Shown here in pieces: positions 48,383 to 57,884 of a stretch of DNA of 64,000 bases (within the stretch, counting starts at the first letter, position 1; each line of letters opens with the position of its first letter). The position numbers were made by a program, and so were the translations under genes. The stretch comes from Actinocorallia longicatena. GTDB taxonomy: Bacteria > Actinomycetota > Actinomycetes > Streptosporangiales > Streptosporangiaceae. The notes under the pieces were generated by a model. The model made no database searches. It saw only the letters and a list, made by a program, of their open reading frames with translations, and was not told the origin of the DNA. The stretch spans positions 310,001-374,000 of the forward strand of contig NZ_BAAAUV010000001.1 of assembly GCF_039534125.1 (NCBI RefSeq), given 5' to 3'.

Positions 48383-51300
48383 TCACTCGATGACGATGAG
48401 GAGATCTCCCGCCTCCACCTGGGCCGGTCCCGGGACGACCACGCGGGCGACGGTGCCGCCGACGGGGCTGGTGATGGCGGCCTCCATCTTCATGGCCTCG
48501 ATGACGGCCACCGCGTCCCCCGCCGCGACCTGGTCTCCCGCGGCGACCTTGGCCGACACCGAACCGGAGAACGGCGCTGCCACCTGGCGCTGGTCGGACG
48601 GGTCGGCGCGCTCGGCCCTGGGCGTCTCCGGGGCCACCGAGCGGTCCCGGACGGCCAGGGTGCGGATCTGCCCGTTGACGGTGCAGATGACCTGGCGGCA
48701 GCCCGCCTCGTCGATCTCGCCGACCGCCTCGAGCGAGGTCAGGACGCGGACCCCCGGCTCGAGGTCGAACGCGACCTCGACGCCCGGGCTGAGCCCGTAG
48801 AGGAAGGCCCCCGTGGGCAGCACGGACAGGTCACCGTAGGCGGCGCGGGACTCGGCGTAGGCCTTGGCGGGGCCGGGGAACAGGAGCCGGTCGAGGGTCG
48901 TGCGGACCTCCGGGCCCGCGAGGGCCTTCTCCTCGTCCTTCGTCAGCTCGGCCTTCGGCGGCGTGTAGGAGCGGCCGCGCAGGGCGTCGCCCCGGAACGG
49001 CTCCGGCCAGCCGCCGGGCGGGTCGCCGAGCTCTCCGGACAGGAAGCCCACGACGCTGTCGGGAAGGTCGAACCGGGACGGGTCGGCGGCGAACCGCTCC
49101 GGATCGGCGCCGGCCGCCACGAGGTGGAGGGCGAGGTCGCCGACGACTTTGCTGGACGGGGTGACCTTGACGAGCCTGCCGAGGATCCGGTCGGACGCCT
49201 CGTAGAGCCGCTCGATCTCCTCGAACCGGTCGCCGAGGCCGAGCGCGACGGCCTGCTGCCGCAGGTTCGACAGCTGACCGCCGGGGATCTCGTGCCGGTA
49301 GACGCGGCCGGTCGGCGCGGGGAGTCCCATCTCGAACGGGGCGTACAGGCGTCGCACGGCCTCCCAGTACGGCTCCAGCGCCAGGATCGCGTCGAGGTCG
49401 AGGCCCGTGGCCCGCTCGGTGTGGTCGGTGTGCGCGACGATCGCCTGGAGGGGCGGCTGGCTCGTCGTCCCCGACAGCGGCGAGGAGGCGCCGTCCACAG
49501 CGTCCACCCCGGCCTCGACCGCGGCGAGGTAGGTCGCGAGCTGCCCGCCGGCGGTGTCGTGGGTGTGGAGGTGGACGGGCAGGTCGAAGCGCTCGCGCAG
49601 CGCGGTGACGAGGGTGCGGGCGGCCGGGGCGCGCAGCAGGCCCGCCATGTCCTTGATGCACAGGACGTGCACGCCGGCCTCGACGAGGCTCTCGGCCAGC
49701 CGCAGGTAGTAGTCGAGGGTGTAGAGCCGCTCCCCCGGCGAGGACAGGTCGCCGGTGTAGCAGAGGGTGCCCTCGGCGATCGCGTGGGTGTGCAGGACGG
49801 CGTCGATGGCCGGGCGCATCCGCTCCACGTCGTTGAGCGAGTCGAAGATCCTGAAGATGTCGACCCCGGTCCTGGCGGCCTCCTTGACGAACGCCTGGGC
49901 GACCGCGTCGGGGTAGGGGGTGTAGCCGACGGTGTTGCGCCCGCGCAGCAGCATCTGCAGGCAGGTGTTGGGGGCCGCCTCCCGCAGCGAGGCGAGCCGG
50001 TCCCACGGGGACTCGCCGAGGAACCGCAGCGCGACGTCGTAGGTGGCGCCGCCCCAGGCCTCGATCGACAGCAGCCCCGGCAGGGCCTTCGCCACGTGCG
50101 GCGCGGCGCGCAGCAGGTCGGCGGTCCTGACCCGGGTGGCGAGCAGCGACTGGTGGGCGTCGCGGAAGGTCGTGTCGGTGACGGCGAGGGCGCTCTGCGC
50201 CCTCAGCCGCTCGGCGAACGCCCGCGGGCCGGCGGCGAGCAGCACGTCGCGGGAGCCCTCGGGGAACGGCCCTTCGGGCAGCGGCGGGAGCTTGCCCGCG
50301 GGGTCGAGCCCGGTGGGCGCCTCACCGTGGGGCCGGTTGACGGTGACGTCGGCCAGATAGGTGACGAGCCGGGTGGCGCGGTCGCCGCTGGAGCGGGCGG
50401 TGAGCAGCGCCGGGTGCTCGGCGATGTAGGCGGTGGTGACGCCGCCCGCCTGGAAGTCCGGCTCGTCGAGCAGGGCCTGGAGGAAGGGGATGTTGCTGGC
50501 GACGCCCCGGATGCGGAACTCCGCGACGGCCCGGGCGGCGCGGCGCACGGCCTCGTGGAACGTCCGGCCGCGGGTGGTGAGCTTGACCAGCAGGGAGTCG
50601 AAGTGCGGGGAGATCTCGGCGCCGGCGTAGGCCGTCCCGGTGTCGAGCCTGACCCCGGCGCCGCCGGGGGAACGGTAGGCGGAGATGCGGCCGGTCCCGG
50701 GACGGAAGTCGCGGGCGGGGTCCTCCGTGGTGATCCGGCACTGCACGGCGAACCCGGAGACCGTCACCTCCTCCTGGCGGATGCCGAGGTCTTCGAGGCT
50801 CTCGCCGCCGGCGATCCGGAGCTGGGCTTGGACGAGGTCGATGCCGGTGACCTCCTCGGTCACCGTGTGCTCGACCTGGATGCGCGGGTTCATCTCGATG
50901 AAGACGTGCTCGCCCCGCTCGTTGACGAGGAACTCGACCGTCCCGGCGTTGACGTAGCCGACCTCGCGGGCGAAGGCAACGGCGTCCGCGCAGAGCCTCT
51001 GCACGACCTGCGGGTCGAGCCCCGGGGCGGGGGCGATCTCCACGACCTTCTGGTGGCGCCGCTGCACCGAGCAGTCGCGTTCGCGCAGGTGCACGGTGGT
51101 CCCGGAGGCGTCGGCGAGGACCTGCACCTCGATGTGGCGCGGGCGGTCGACGGCCTGCTCCAGGAAGACCGTCGCGTCGCCGAAGGCGCTCTCGGCCTCG
51201 CGCCTGGCGGCGTCGACGGCGGCGGGCAGGTCCTCGCGCCGGTCCACCCGGCGCAGCCCCCGCCCTCCGCCGCCCGCGGCGGCCTTGACGAACAGCGGCA

Positions 51301-51751
51301 GGCCCACCTCGTCGGCGGCCTCGAGCTCGGCGCCGGGCTCGGGCGTCACCGACCGCAGCACGGGCAGCCCCGCCCTGGCCGCCGCGGCGACCGCCTCGAT
51401 CTTGTTGCCCGCGAGGCTGAGGACACCGCTGGGCGGCCCCACGAAGATCAGCCCTGCCCGCTCACACGCCTCGGCCAGCTCGGGGCTCTCCGACAGGAAC
51501 CCGTAGCCGGGGTAGACGGCGTCGGCGCCGACCCGCACGGCCGTCGCGACGATCTCCTCGACGTTCAGGTAGGCGCGGACGGGATGGCCCTGCTCCCCGA
51601 TCGCGTAGGCCTCGTCGGCCTTCTGGCGGTGCAGGGAGAACCGGTCCTCCTCGGCGTAGACCGCGACGCTCGCGATGCCCAGCTCGTAGGCGGCCCGGCA
51701 GGCGCGCACGGCGATCTCTCCGCGGTTGGCGACCAGCAACTTGGTGATCAT
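48383..51751 (-). CDS. pyc: Pyruvate carboxylase
   Basis: 1122 residues, full length. Domains in order: biotin carboxylase (KLLVANRGEIAVRACRAA; ATP-grasp AAAGGGGRGLRRV; FIEMNPRIQVEHTVTEEVTG), carboxyltransferase (TDTTFRDAHQSLLATRVRT; VHLHTHDTAGGQLATYL, with metal-binding His pair), a PYC-type linker, and the C-terminal biotinyl domain with the acceptor Lys in EAMKMEA. It makes oxaloacetate from pyruvate, bicarbonate and ATP to refill the TCA cycle. The ATG follows GAGGAGCGGCGGA. Transcription probably starts in the AT-richer stretch near 51800-51850. Confidence 0.97.
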   Translation of the reverse strand: MITKLLVANRGEIAVRACRAAYELGIASVAVYAEEDRFSLHRQKADEAYAIGEQGHPVRAYLNVEEIVATAVRVGADAVYPGYGFLSESPELAEACERAGLIFVGPPSGVLSLAGNKIEAVAAAARAGLPVLRSVTPEPGAELEAADEVGLPLFVKAAAGGGGRGLRRVDRREDLPAAVDAARREAESAFGDATVFLEQAVDRPRHIEVQVLADASGTTVHLRERDCSVQRRHQKVVEIAPAPGLDPQVVQRLCADAVAFAREVGYVNAGTVEFLVNERGEHVFIEMNPRIQVEHTVTEEVTGIDLVQAQLRIAGGESLEDLGIRQEEVTVSGFAVQCRITTEDPARDFRPGTGRISAYRSPGGAGVRLDTGTAYAGAEISPHFDSLLVKLTTRGRTFHEAVRRAARAVAEFRIRGVASNIPFLQALLDEPDFQAGGVTTAYIAEHPALLTARSSGDRATRLVTYLADVTVNRPHGEAPTGLDPAGKLPPLPEGPFPEGSRDVLLAAGPRAFAERLRAQSALAVTDTTFRDAHQSLLATRVRTADLLRAAPHVAKALPGLLSIEAWGGATYDVALRFLGESPWDRLASLREAAPNTCLQMLLRGRNTVGYTPYPDAVAQAFVKEAARTGVDIFRIFDSLNDVERMRPAIDAVLHTHAIAEGTLCYTGDLSSPGERLYTLDYYLRLAESLVEAGVHVLCIKDMAGLLRAPAARTLVTALRERFDLPVHLHTHDTAGGQLATYLAAVEAGVDAVDGASSPLSGTTSQPPLQAIVAHTDHTERATGLDLDAILALEPYWEAVRRLYAPFEMGLPAPTGRVYRHEIPGGQLSNLRQQAVALGLGDRFEEIERLYEASDRILGRLVKVTPSSKVVGDLALHLVAAGADPERFAADPSRFDLPDSVVGFLSGELGDPPGGWPEPFRGDALRGRSYTPPKAELTKDEEKALAGPEVRTTLDRLLFPGPAKAYAESRAAYGDLSVLPTGAFLYGLSPGVEVAFDLEPGVRVLTSLEAVGEIDEAGCRQVICTVNGQIRTLAVRDRSVAPETPRAERADPSDQRQVAAPFSGSVSAKVAAGDQVAAGDAVAVIEAMKMEAAITSPVGGTVARVVVPGPAQVEAGDLLIVIE

Positions 51752-51909
51752 TCCGCCGCTCCTCGTCCTCGGGTACAGAGACGATCACACGACCTTCCCC
51801 GTGAGAACAGAATTCCACCTGGTAAATACTCAAGATCTACTCCAAAAGTGATGACTTGTGAAAATGTGCGCCGACCCGCCCCGGGGAAGATCGCGACCAG
51901 ATCGCTTCA

Positions 51910-51931
51910 TATAGTGACTAGTGGTCACTAT
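51910..51931 (+). promoter_or_regulatory. -10 hexamer inside a perfect palindrome
   Basis: TATAGT at 51910-51915 is a near-consensus -10. ATAGTGAC and GTCACTAT, eight-base perfect arms around TAGTG, cover it (51911-51931). A repressor bound there would block the promoter of the aminopeptidase-like lipoprotein gene, whose ATG is at 51951 behind GAGGGGAAA. The binder is unknown. Confidence 0.6.
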
Positions 51932-51950
51932 CGGTCACGAGGGGAAAGCC

Positions 51951-53483
51951 ATGGGCATCAGGACGGGCTCGATGAGCGGTGTCGTCGCGGTGACCGCGGT
52001 CTGCGCGCTGGCCGCCGCCTGCGGCACCGAGAGCGCGGTCGGGACGGCACGGACGGCTCCCGCCCCGGCGATCGCCTGGTCGCCCTGCGAGCTGACGCCC
52101 GCCCCCGCCTCGACCGGCACCGCGGCCCCGAGCTCACCGGCGGGACCGGCGCTGGAGTGCGGCACCCTGGCGGTGCCGCTCGACCACTCCCGGCCCGACG
52201 CCGCCAAGATCGAGCTGGCGATGGTGCGGGCCGGGGCGACCGGGAGCGACCGGCTCGGCTCCCTGGTCTTCAACTTCGGCGGCCCCGGCGGATCCGGCGT
52301 GCAGACCCTGCCCGCGCTCCTGCCCTCCTACGCGGCGCTGAACGCCCGCTACGACCTGGTCAGCTTCGACCCGCGCGGCGTCGGCTTCAGCTCACCCGTG
52401 AAGTGCCTGGACGACCGGCGGGCCGACGCCATGAACGCCCTCGACTCCTCCCCCGACACCCCGGAGGAGGCCGCCGACCTGGAGCGGGGCATGACCGAGG
52501 GCGTCCAGGCGTGCGAGAAGAACTCCGGCAGGATCCTGCCCTACGTGGGGACCGCCGACGCCGCCAGGGACCTGGACGCCATCCGGCTGGCCCTCGGCGA
52601 CGCCAAGCTCAACTTCTTCGGCATCTCCTACGGCACCCAGCTCGGCGCCAACTACGCCCACCAGTTCCCCGCCGAGGTCGGCCGCACCGTCCTGGACGCC
52701 GCCGTCGACCCGAGCCTCACCGTCGAGCAGAGCAGCTACGGCCAGGCCGCCGGATTCCAGCTCGCCCTCGCCAACTACGCCGCCGACTGCGCCCGGCGCG
52801 CATGCGGCCTGGGCAAGGACGCCGACGCCGTCCTGAAGACCGTCGAGAACCTCGTCGCGGGGCTCGACGCCAGGCCGCTGCCCACCAAGGACGGCCGCCC
52901 CCTCACCCAGGGGCTCGGCGTCATCGGGGTCGTCGCCCCGCTGTACTCCGAGAGCGAGTGGCCCACCCTCACGAAAGCGCTCACCGCGGCCAAGGCCGGC
53001 GACGGCAGCGGGCTGCTGGCCCTCGCCGACGCCCAGAACGGCCGCGACGCCGACGGCCACTACTCGAACATGAACGCCGCGCTCCAGGCGATCAGCTGCG
53101 CCGACACCACCGAACGCCCGGGCGTCCAGGACGTCGAGGAGGCCCTGCCCAGATTCGAGGAGGCCTCGCCGGTCTTCGGGAAGACCATCGCGTGGGGGAT
53201 GCTGAGCTGCTCGGGCTGGCCCACGGAGGGCGACGACGCCGGCCGCGCCGCCACCGCCCCGACATCGGCGACGCCCATCGTCGTCATCGGCAACATCAAC
53301 GACCCCGCCACGCCCTACGCCAACGCGCCCAAGCTGACCAAGGCCCTCGGCAACGCCCGCCTGGTCACCCTGGACGGCCAGGGCCACGGCGCCTACAACA
53401 CCGGGAACACCTGCGTGCAGGGCATCGTCAACGCCTACTTCAACGAGGGCACCGTTCCCGCGAACGGCGTCACCTGCAAGTAG
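51951..53483 (+). CDS. Secreted tripeptidyl-aminopeptidase-like alpha/beta hydrolase, lipoprotein
   Basis: 510 residues. The signal ends CALAAACGTE, a lipobox. The catalytic domain has the FNFGGPGGSGV oxyanion loop, FDPRGVGFSSP, the nucleophile in FFGISYGTQLG, Asp in NINDPATPY and His in DGQGHGAYN, and the C-terminal TAP-like region. It resembles the SlpD/SlpE-type mycelium-associated peptidases of Streptomyces that release N-terminal tripeptides. It would act on the outer face of the cell membrane. The ATG at 51951 is chosen because of the ribosome-binding site; a GTG 30 bases upstream lies at the transcription start. Confidence 0.92.
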   Translation: MGIRTGSMSGVVAVTAVCALAAACGTESAVGTARTAPAPAIAWSPCELTPAPASTGTAAPSSPAGPALECGTLAVPLDHSRPDAAKIELAMVRAGATGSDRLGSLVFNFGGPGGSGVQTLPALLPSYAALNARYDLVSFDPRGVGFSSPVKCLDDRRADAMNALDSSPDTPEEAADLERGMTEGVQACEKNSGRILPYVGTADAARDLDAIRLALGDAKLNFFGISYGTQLGANYAHQFPAEVGRTVLDAAVDPSLTVEQSSYGQAAGFQLALANYAADCARRACGLGKDADAVLKTVENLVAGLDARPLPTKDGRPLTQGLGVIGVVAPLYSESEWPTLTKALTAAKAGDGSGLLALADAQNGRDADGHYSNMNAALQAISCADTTERPGVQDVEEALPRFEEASPVFGKTIAWGMLSCSGWPTEGDDAGRAATAPTSATPIVVIGNINDPATPYANAPKLTKALGNARLVTLDGQGHGAYNTGNTCVQGIVNAYFNEGTVPANGVTCK

Positions 53484-53515
53484 GGCGCGCTTCCGGAAGG
53501 ATCATTCCTGGACGA

Positions 53516-54124
53516 TCACTCCCGGCACGCCTCGCCCAGGACGCCGAGCCCGAACAGGTCGAGGACCCGGTCGATCAGCGCCTCCGCCCGGGACGCGTCG
53601 AGATAGCCGTCGACGAACATCTGGGACAGGCCGTAGACCAGTGCCTGGGCGGCGACCCTGATCAGCTCGGGGTCGTCCCGCCGCAGCTCTCCGCGCTCCT
53701 GCGCGGCGACGATCAGCTCGGTGACACGGCCGGTGAAATCCCGGTGGCCCGCCTCCAGGGCGGGGGTGCGGGCGCCGCCGAAGACGGCGCCGCGCACGAG
53801 CGCGAACCGGTGCGGATGGGCGAGCGCGTAGTCGACGAACGCCGTGCCCAGGGCCTTGAACGGGAGGGCGCCCGCCGAGGTCACCGCGGCGAGCTGCCGC
53901 TCGCTGAAGTCGACCGCGACGGCCTCGGTGACCGCGGCCAGGAGCGCCGCCCGGTCGGGGAAGTGCCGGAACGGGGCCGAGGGGGCGACCCCCGCCCTGC
54001 GGGCCACCTCGCGGACGGCCACCGCCTCGGCGCCGGCCTCGTCCAGCAGCGCGACGGCATGAGTGACCAAGGTCTCCGGCAGGGATCCGTGGTGGTAGGG
54101 CCGTCCGCCCGGCCGGCTGTTCAT
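53516..54124 (-). CDS. TetR-family regulator
   Basis: 202 residues. PYHHGSLPETLVTHAVALLD is the hallmark start of this TetR subgroup; REVARRAGVAPSAPFRHFPD is the recognition helix region. A longer frame from 54151 adds nine unlikely residues. It is divergent from an alpha/beta hydrolase gene across a region holding two palindromes, one of which probably binds this protein. Confidence 0.9.
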   Translation of the reverse strand: MNSRPGGRPYHHGSLPETLVTHAVALLDEAGAEAVAVREVARRAGVAPSAPFRHFPDRAALLAAVTEAVAVDFSERQLAAVTSAGALPFKALGTAFVDYALAHPHRFALVRGAVFGGARTPALEAGHRDFTGRVTELIVAAQERGELRRDDPELIRVAAQALVYGLSQMFVDGYLDASRAEALIDRVLDLFGLGVLGEACRE

Positions 54125-54146
54125 GAAACCAGTCGTACCACACCTT

Positions 54147-54156
54147 GACACGTGTC
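54147..54156. promoter_or_regulatory. Palindrome GACACGTGTC
   Basis: A perfect 10-base palindrome 22 bases upstream of the tetR start codon, between the divergent genes. It is a possible operator half of the control region or a -35/E-box-like chance palindrome. Confidence 0.4.
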
Positions 54157-54164
54157 CAGAGGGT

Positions 54165-54187
54165 TGATGTGATCGGCGATCACATCA
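54165..54187. promoter_or_regulatory. 23-bp operator with perfect 10-base arms
   Basis: TGATGTGATC and GATCACATCA flank GGC exactly midway between the tetR and hydrolase genes. Ten matching pairs with a short odd spacer is much more than chance expects in 94 bases, and suits a dimeric regulator, most simply the adjacent TetR protein. Confidence 0.7.
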
Positions 54188-54217
54188 CCGTGCACACCGA
54201 CCCTCCCGGGAGCGACG

Positions 54218-55105
54218 ATGGACCTTGACGCGATGCGGCGGACCACCTCCTTCGAACACGACGGCCTGATCTTCGACGTCACCGACCAGGGCCCGCTCGA
54301 CGGGGAGATCGTGGTGCTCCTGCACGGATTCCCCCAGTCGTCCTCCTGCTGGGACCGGCTGGCGCCCCTGCTGCACGCGGCGGGCTACCGCACGCTGGCC
54401 CCCGACCAGCGCGGCTACTCTCCCCGGGCGCGTCCCCGCGGCCGGTACGCCTACCGGCTGACCGCCCTCACCGGGGACGTCCTCGCGCTCATCGACGCCG
54501 CCGGGGCGGGCGGCCGCCGGGTGCATCTCGTCGGGCACGACTGGGGCGCGGCCGTCGCCTGGTCGCTGGCCGCCGCGCGGCCTGACGCGGTCGCCACCCT
54601 GACCGCGCTCTCGGTTCCGCACCCCGGCGCCTTCCTACGGGCGATCTTCACCAGCCGGCAGTTCCTGATGTCCTGGTACATGTACTTCTTCCAGCTCCCG
54701 TGGCTGCCCGAGCTGGTGCTGCGCGGGATCGTCCGGTTCGCCGGACCGCGCTTCGTGGACGGCCTGGCCTCCTACGGTCAGACGAAGGAGGCCGCCGCCA
54801 GGGACACCCGCCGCATGATGGAGCCCGGCGCCCTGACCCCCGCGATCAACTGGTACCGGGGAATGCCCTTCAACCCGCCGGGACGCCTCACCCCGGTCAC
54901 CGTCCCGACCCTGTTCGTCGCGAGCGACGCCGATCCCGCCCTCGGCCGCAGGGGCGCCGAGCTCACCCGGAGATTCGTGACCGGCCCCTACACCTTCCAC
55001 ACCCTCGAGGGGATCGGGCACTGGATCCCGGAACAGGCCCCCGCCCAGATCGCTGAGCTCTTGCACATACATCTCGCAACGGAGCGCCCGGAGCGCATAT
55101 GGTAG
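54218..55105 (+). CDS. Epoxide-hydrolase-like alpha/beta hydrolase
   Basis: 295 residues. VVLLHGFPQSSSCWDRLAPL is the HGFP oxyanion loop, HLVGHDWGAAVAW near residue 108 holds the nucleophile Asp of epoxide hydrolases and dehalogenases, and EGIGHWIPEQAP holds the catalytic His. An Asp nucleophile (GHDWG) points to epoxide hydrolase or haloalkane dehalogenase-like chemistry rather than esterase. GGGAG precedes the ATG. Control by the divergent TetR is likely. Confidence 0.9.
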   Translation: MDLDAMRRTTSFEHDGLIFDVTDQGPLDGEIVVLLHGFPQSSSCWDRLAPLLHAAGYRTLAPDQRGYSPRARPRGRYAYRLTALTGDVLALIDAAGAGGRRVHLVGHDWGAAVAWSLAAARPDAVATLTALSVPHPGAFLRAIFTSRQFLMSWYMYFFQLPWLPELVLRGIVRFAGPRFVDGLASYGQTKEAAARDTRRMMEPGALTPAINWYRGMPFNPPGRLTPVTVPTLFVASDADPALGRRGAELTRRFVTGPYTFHTLEGIGHWIPEQAPAQIAELLHIHLATERPERIW

Positions 55106-55106
55106 C

Positions 55107-55127
55107 TATATTCTTATTTTCGAGAAT
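55107..55127 (+). promoter_or_regulatory. AT-rich promoter with short inverted repeat
   Basis: TATATT at 55107-55112 is a likely -10 for the PucR-type gene. ATTCT and AGAAT arms (55110 and 55123) flank eight bases in the same AT-rich island, which stands out sharply from the surrounding high-GC sequence. Confidence 0.4.
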
Positions 55128-55148
55128 GTAGTTCTTCGAGGAGTGCGG

Positions 55149-56234
55149 ATGCCACCTGCGCCGCGGCGCGAACCAGGCGACGGGCGGAAGACGATCGTCG
55201 AACTGGGCTGCGAGCTGGTCTACCGCGAGATCCCGGAGTACGCGGCCGTCCCGCAGGCCGAGCTGATCAGCGGGATGACCGACGCCCTCGCCTCCGCCCG
55301 CGCCGCGCTCAAGGAGGACCGTCCGGCCACCCCCCGCGAGCTGGAGGTCATGGAGCGGATCGGGGCCGAGCGGGCGCGGTCGGGGATCCCCTTCCACGCG
55401 CTGGTCCGCGCGGTGCGGTCCACCGCGGAGCTCGCCCTGGAACACGGCCAGGGACGCGTGGACGCGAGCCGGATGTGGCAGTGGGTCGTCGATGCCCTGG
55501 AGGCCGCGTCGGCGGCGCACCGGCAGGTCGAGCTCGAGATCATGCGCGAGGACCGGTACCGGCGGGCGGCGTTCCTCACCGACCTGTTCGGCGGCCGCCT
55601 CAACGGCACGAAGCTGACGATGCTGGCCTCGGAGTTCGGCGTCGACCCGGGCGAGTACTACCTGGCCTTCCGGGCCCGGATCTCCAGCACCGACGTGCGC
55701 CGCAGGTTCGAGGCGGCCGTCGAGGGGTCCGGGCTCATCGAGAGCCACCAGGGAGAGCTCGTCGGGGTGCTGGCGGGCTCGCCGCGACTGTTCGGCGACG
55801 GGCTCGTCGCGCTGGGCCAGCGGCTGCCGCTGGCGTCGGCGGCCTCCTCCTTCGCCCAGGCCTCGACCGTGCTGCGGGTGGCCACGGCGTTCGGGATGTC
55901 CGGCGTGGTGAACATCGCCGACATCCCGCTGCGGGCCGCGGTCCTGGAGAGCCCCAACCTCACCGGCCTGGTCACCGAGCGCTGCCTGGGCGCCATCCCC
56001 GCGGTGCAGCGCGACCTGTTCACCCAGACCCTCACCGCCTACCTCGGCCACGACCTGCACGTGGCCGAGGCCGCCACCGAGCTGCACGTCCACCCCAACA
56101 CCCTGCGGTACCGCATCCGGCGCTTCGAGGAGCTGAGCGGCCTCCATCTCGAACGGGTCGACGACCTGGTCTCCGTCTGGTGGGCGCTGCAGTACGAGCG
56201 GATCGCGCGGCGGGACGACCTGGCCGCCCCTTGA
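55149..56234 (+). CDS. PucR-type helix-turn-helix regulator
   Basis: 361 residues. The C-terminal HTH (LTAYLGHDLHVAEAATELHV, then HPNTLRYRIRRFEELSGL) is the PucR/CdaR signature. The middle part (LFGGRLNGTKLTMLASEFGV) resembles the GGDEF-like domain of CdaR proteins, and the N-terminal 150 residues are a helical sensor-type domain. GGAG five bases before the ATG at 55149 decides the start over a GTG six bases earlier. The stop overlaps the TTG of the next gene, so it may regulate or be co-expressed with the envelope genes that follow. Confidence 0.9.
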   Translation: MPPAPRREPGDGRKTIVELGCELVYREIPEYAAVPQAELISGMTDALASARAALKEDRPATPRELEVMERIGAERARSGIPFHALVRAVRSTAELALEHGQGRVDASRMWQWVVDALEAASAAHRQVELEIMREDRYRRAAFLTDLFGGRLNGTKLTMLASEFGVDPGEYYLAFRARISSTDVRRRFEAAVEGSGLIESHQGELVGVLAGSPRLFGDGLVALGQRLPLASAASSFAQASTVLRVATAFGMSGVVNIADIPLRAAVLESPNLTGLVTERCLGAIPAVQRDLFTQTLTAYLGHDLHVAEAATELHVHPNTLRYRIRRFEELSGLHLERVDDLVSVWWALQYERIARRDDLAAP

Positions 56235-57757
56235 GGCGGCGCGTCCCGGCGCTGGTCGTCACGGGCTGCCTGATCGCCGCGGCCACGGCCGTGGCCCTGC
56301 GCGGGACGGGCGGCGTGCCGCCCTCCTGCGCCGCGCTGGAGCCGGTCGCGGCCGTCCCGGACACGGGCTTCACCGAGCAGTACCTCTGGTACGGCAACGA
56401 CAACGGGGACCGGCCGGGTTACCGCGGCTGGGCCCAGGGCGACGGGACCTGGTCGGTGCCGATCACCTCGGGTCCCGACCGGGGCCGGACGCTGTGGATC
56501 CACGCCGACACCTTCCTCGGAGCCGTGCGATCCCCGTCCGTGCCTCCGGGGCCCGCTCCGCCGGATCCCCTCTCCTGGCCGGCCGCGCCGCCCGATCCCG
56601 AGGCCGCGATCCTGCCCGGCCGGCCCTACTTCCACCACGAACCCGCCGGACGGATCTTCGTCCGCAACAGCGCGGTGCTCGCCGATCCCGGAACCGGACC
56701 GGCCGCACCGGGCGTCATCACCGAGACGCTCACCTCGACGCGCCCCGACGGGCGTCCGGGGTCGTGGATCGAGCACCCCGCCGAGCGCCTGCCCCCCGAC
56801 GATCCGGGCTACCGCAGATGGGAGCCGATGGCGGGAACGGTCGAGGCCGCACCGGCGGGGGACGTGCTCAGGGTCCTGCTGCTGGAGAAGGCCCCCGGCG
56901 GCCCCGAGGGGACCGTCACGGCCATGGGGGTGGCGACGCTCCCCCTGTCCGGCCTGCGCGGCGTCCCGGAGGTCGTCCGCTTCCCGCCGCCCCCCGATCC
57001 CGCCGACGCCGACCCCGCGAGCCCGCCGGCCGAGCGCAGGCCCTTCTACGGCTACGACCTCCTGCCGCAGGACGGCTTCACCTATGTGTACGGCGGCCAG
57101 GCCAACCGGGGCGGCATGCCCGCCTACCTCGCCCGCGTCCCGGCCGGGCGGCTGGCCGATCCGGGCTCCTGGACCTACTTCGACGGGCGGTCCTTCACCG
57201 CCGACCAGTCCCGGGCCAGGGCGATCCTGCCGCGCACCGCGACCACCGGGGTCGGGCACGGCTACACCCTGGCGCGGGCGGGCACCGCCCGCTCCCCGGT
57301 CCTCCTGCTGTTCACGACCGACCCGGCCGTGCCCTTCGGGGCGATCTCCACCTTCACGGCCTACCGGGCCTGCGGCCCCGCCGGGCCGTGGACCCGCACG
57401 TCCTGGAACCTCAAGGCGCCCGCGCTCTGCGACCCGCGGATCAACCCCGAGGTGGACGCGCACTGCGGGGGCGGCTACATGCAGGCCTACAACCCCCACG
57501 TCCACCGGTGGGCCTCCTCCTCGGACGGCTCCCGGATCCTGCTCAGCTACGACGTCGTCCCCGGCCAGGGTCCCCGCAACTGGGAGCGGCTCGGCCTGAA
57601 CCTCGACCGGTACAGGCCGAAGTTCCTCCGCATCACCCTCGGTACCGCCCCGTTGTCCGCCAGGACAAAAGAGTTAGGTCTGACGCCGATGAAAGCCGCA
57701 CGGCGACCCTCCTACCCTCGGGAGATCTGTCCGGTATCTGCCCCTGTCGAGGAATCC
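56231..57757 (+). CDS. Secreted beta-propeller-like protein (DUF5005/DUF4185-like); 3' end not resolved
   Basis: The TTG at 56231 overlaps the previous stop (TTGA). A signal peptide (RRRVPALVVTGCLIAAATAV) leads to a Trp/Asp-rich secreted domain: DGTWSVPITSG, GRTLWIHADTFLG, FYGYDLLPQDGFTYVYGGQA, MQAYNPHVHRWAS. The D-T-F element after a G-R strand is like DUF5005 and the DUF4185 endo-arabinanases. Homology-like sequence ends near 57650 (KFLRITLG). The frame has no stop there and runs on into the GT-C gene to 59365. A +1 shift would give a TAG near 57672, so an indel or a true fusion is possible. The end given is the point just before the DUF2613 ATG. Confidence 0.6.
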
Positions 57758-57758
57758 G

Positions 57759-57884
57759 ATGATCTACGTTGTTTCAGGAGTGCTCGGGCTCTGTCTCGCC
57801 CTCGGGACCACCACCATGGTGGTGTACCAGGCCGACAAGACCGAGGCTCCCCGCTCCGAGCTCTACAACTATGGAACCCGCTGA
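57759..57884 (+). CDS. DUF2613 small membrane protein
   Basis: 41 residues: MIYVVSGVLGLCLALGTTTM, then VVYQADKTEAPRSELYNYGTR. One N-terminal membrane span and the LYNYG(T/S)R terminus match DUF2613, which in mycobacteria (Rv0236A) is encoded beside aftD. GAGGA lies six bases before the ATG. The stop overlaps a CTG that could start the next gene (CTGA). Its presence in a different frame argues that the secreted-protein gene before it ended upstream. The function is unknown; conserved linkage suggests a partner of the arabinosyltransferases. Confidence 0.8.
   Translation: MIYVVSGVLGLCLALGTTTMVVYQADKTEAPRSELYNYGTR

Noticed and set aside
51462..51833. A 123-codon leftward frame upstream of and overlapping pyc
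   Set aside because: Most of it is an alternative frame of the pyc N-terminus; the start is a TTG without a ribosome-binding site.
49124..54148. A 1674-codon rightward frame antisense to pyc and out of frame over the peptidase
   Set aside because: It crosses from antisense of pyc into a shifted reading of the peptidase gene; no motif is present and it is not a real giant gene.
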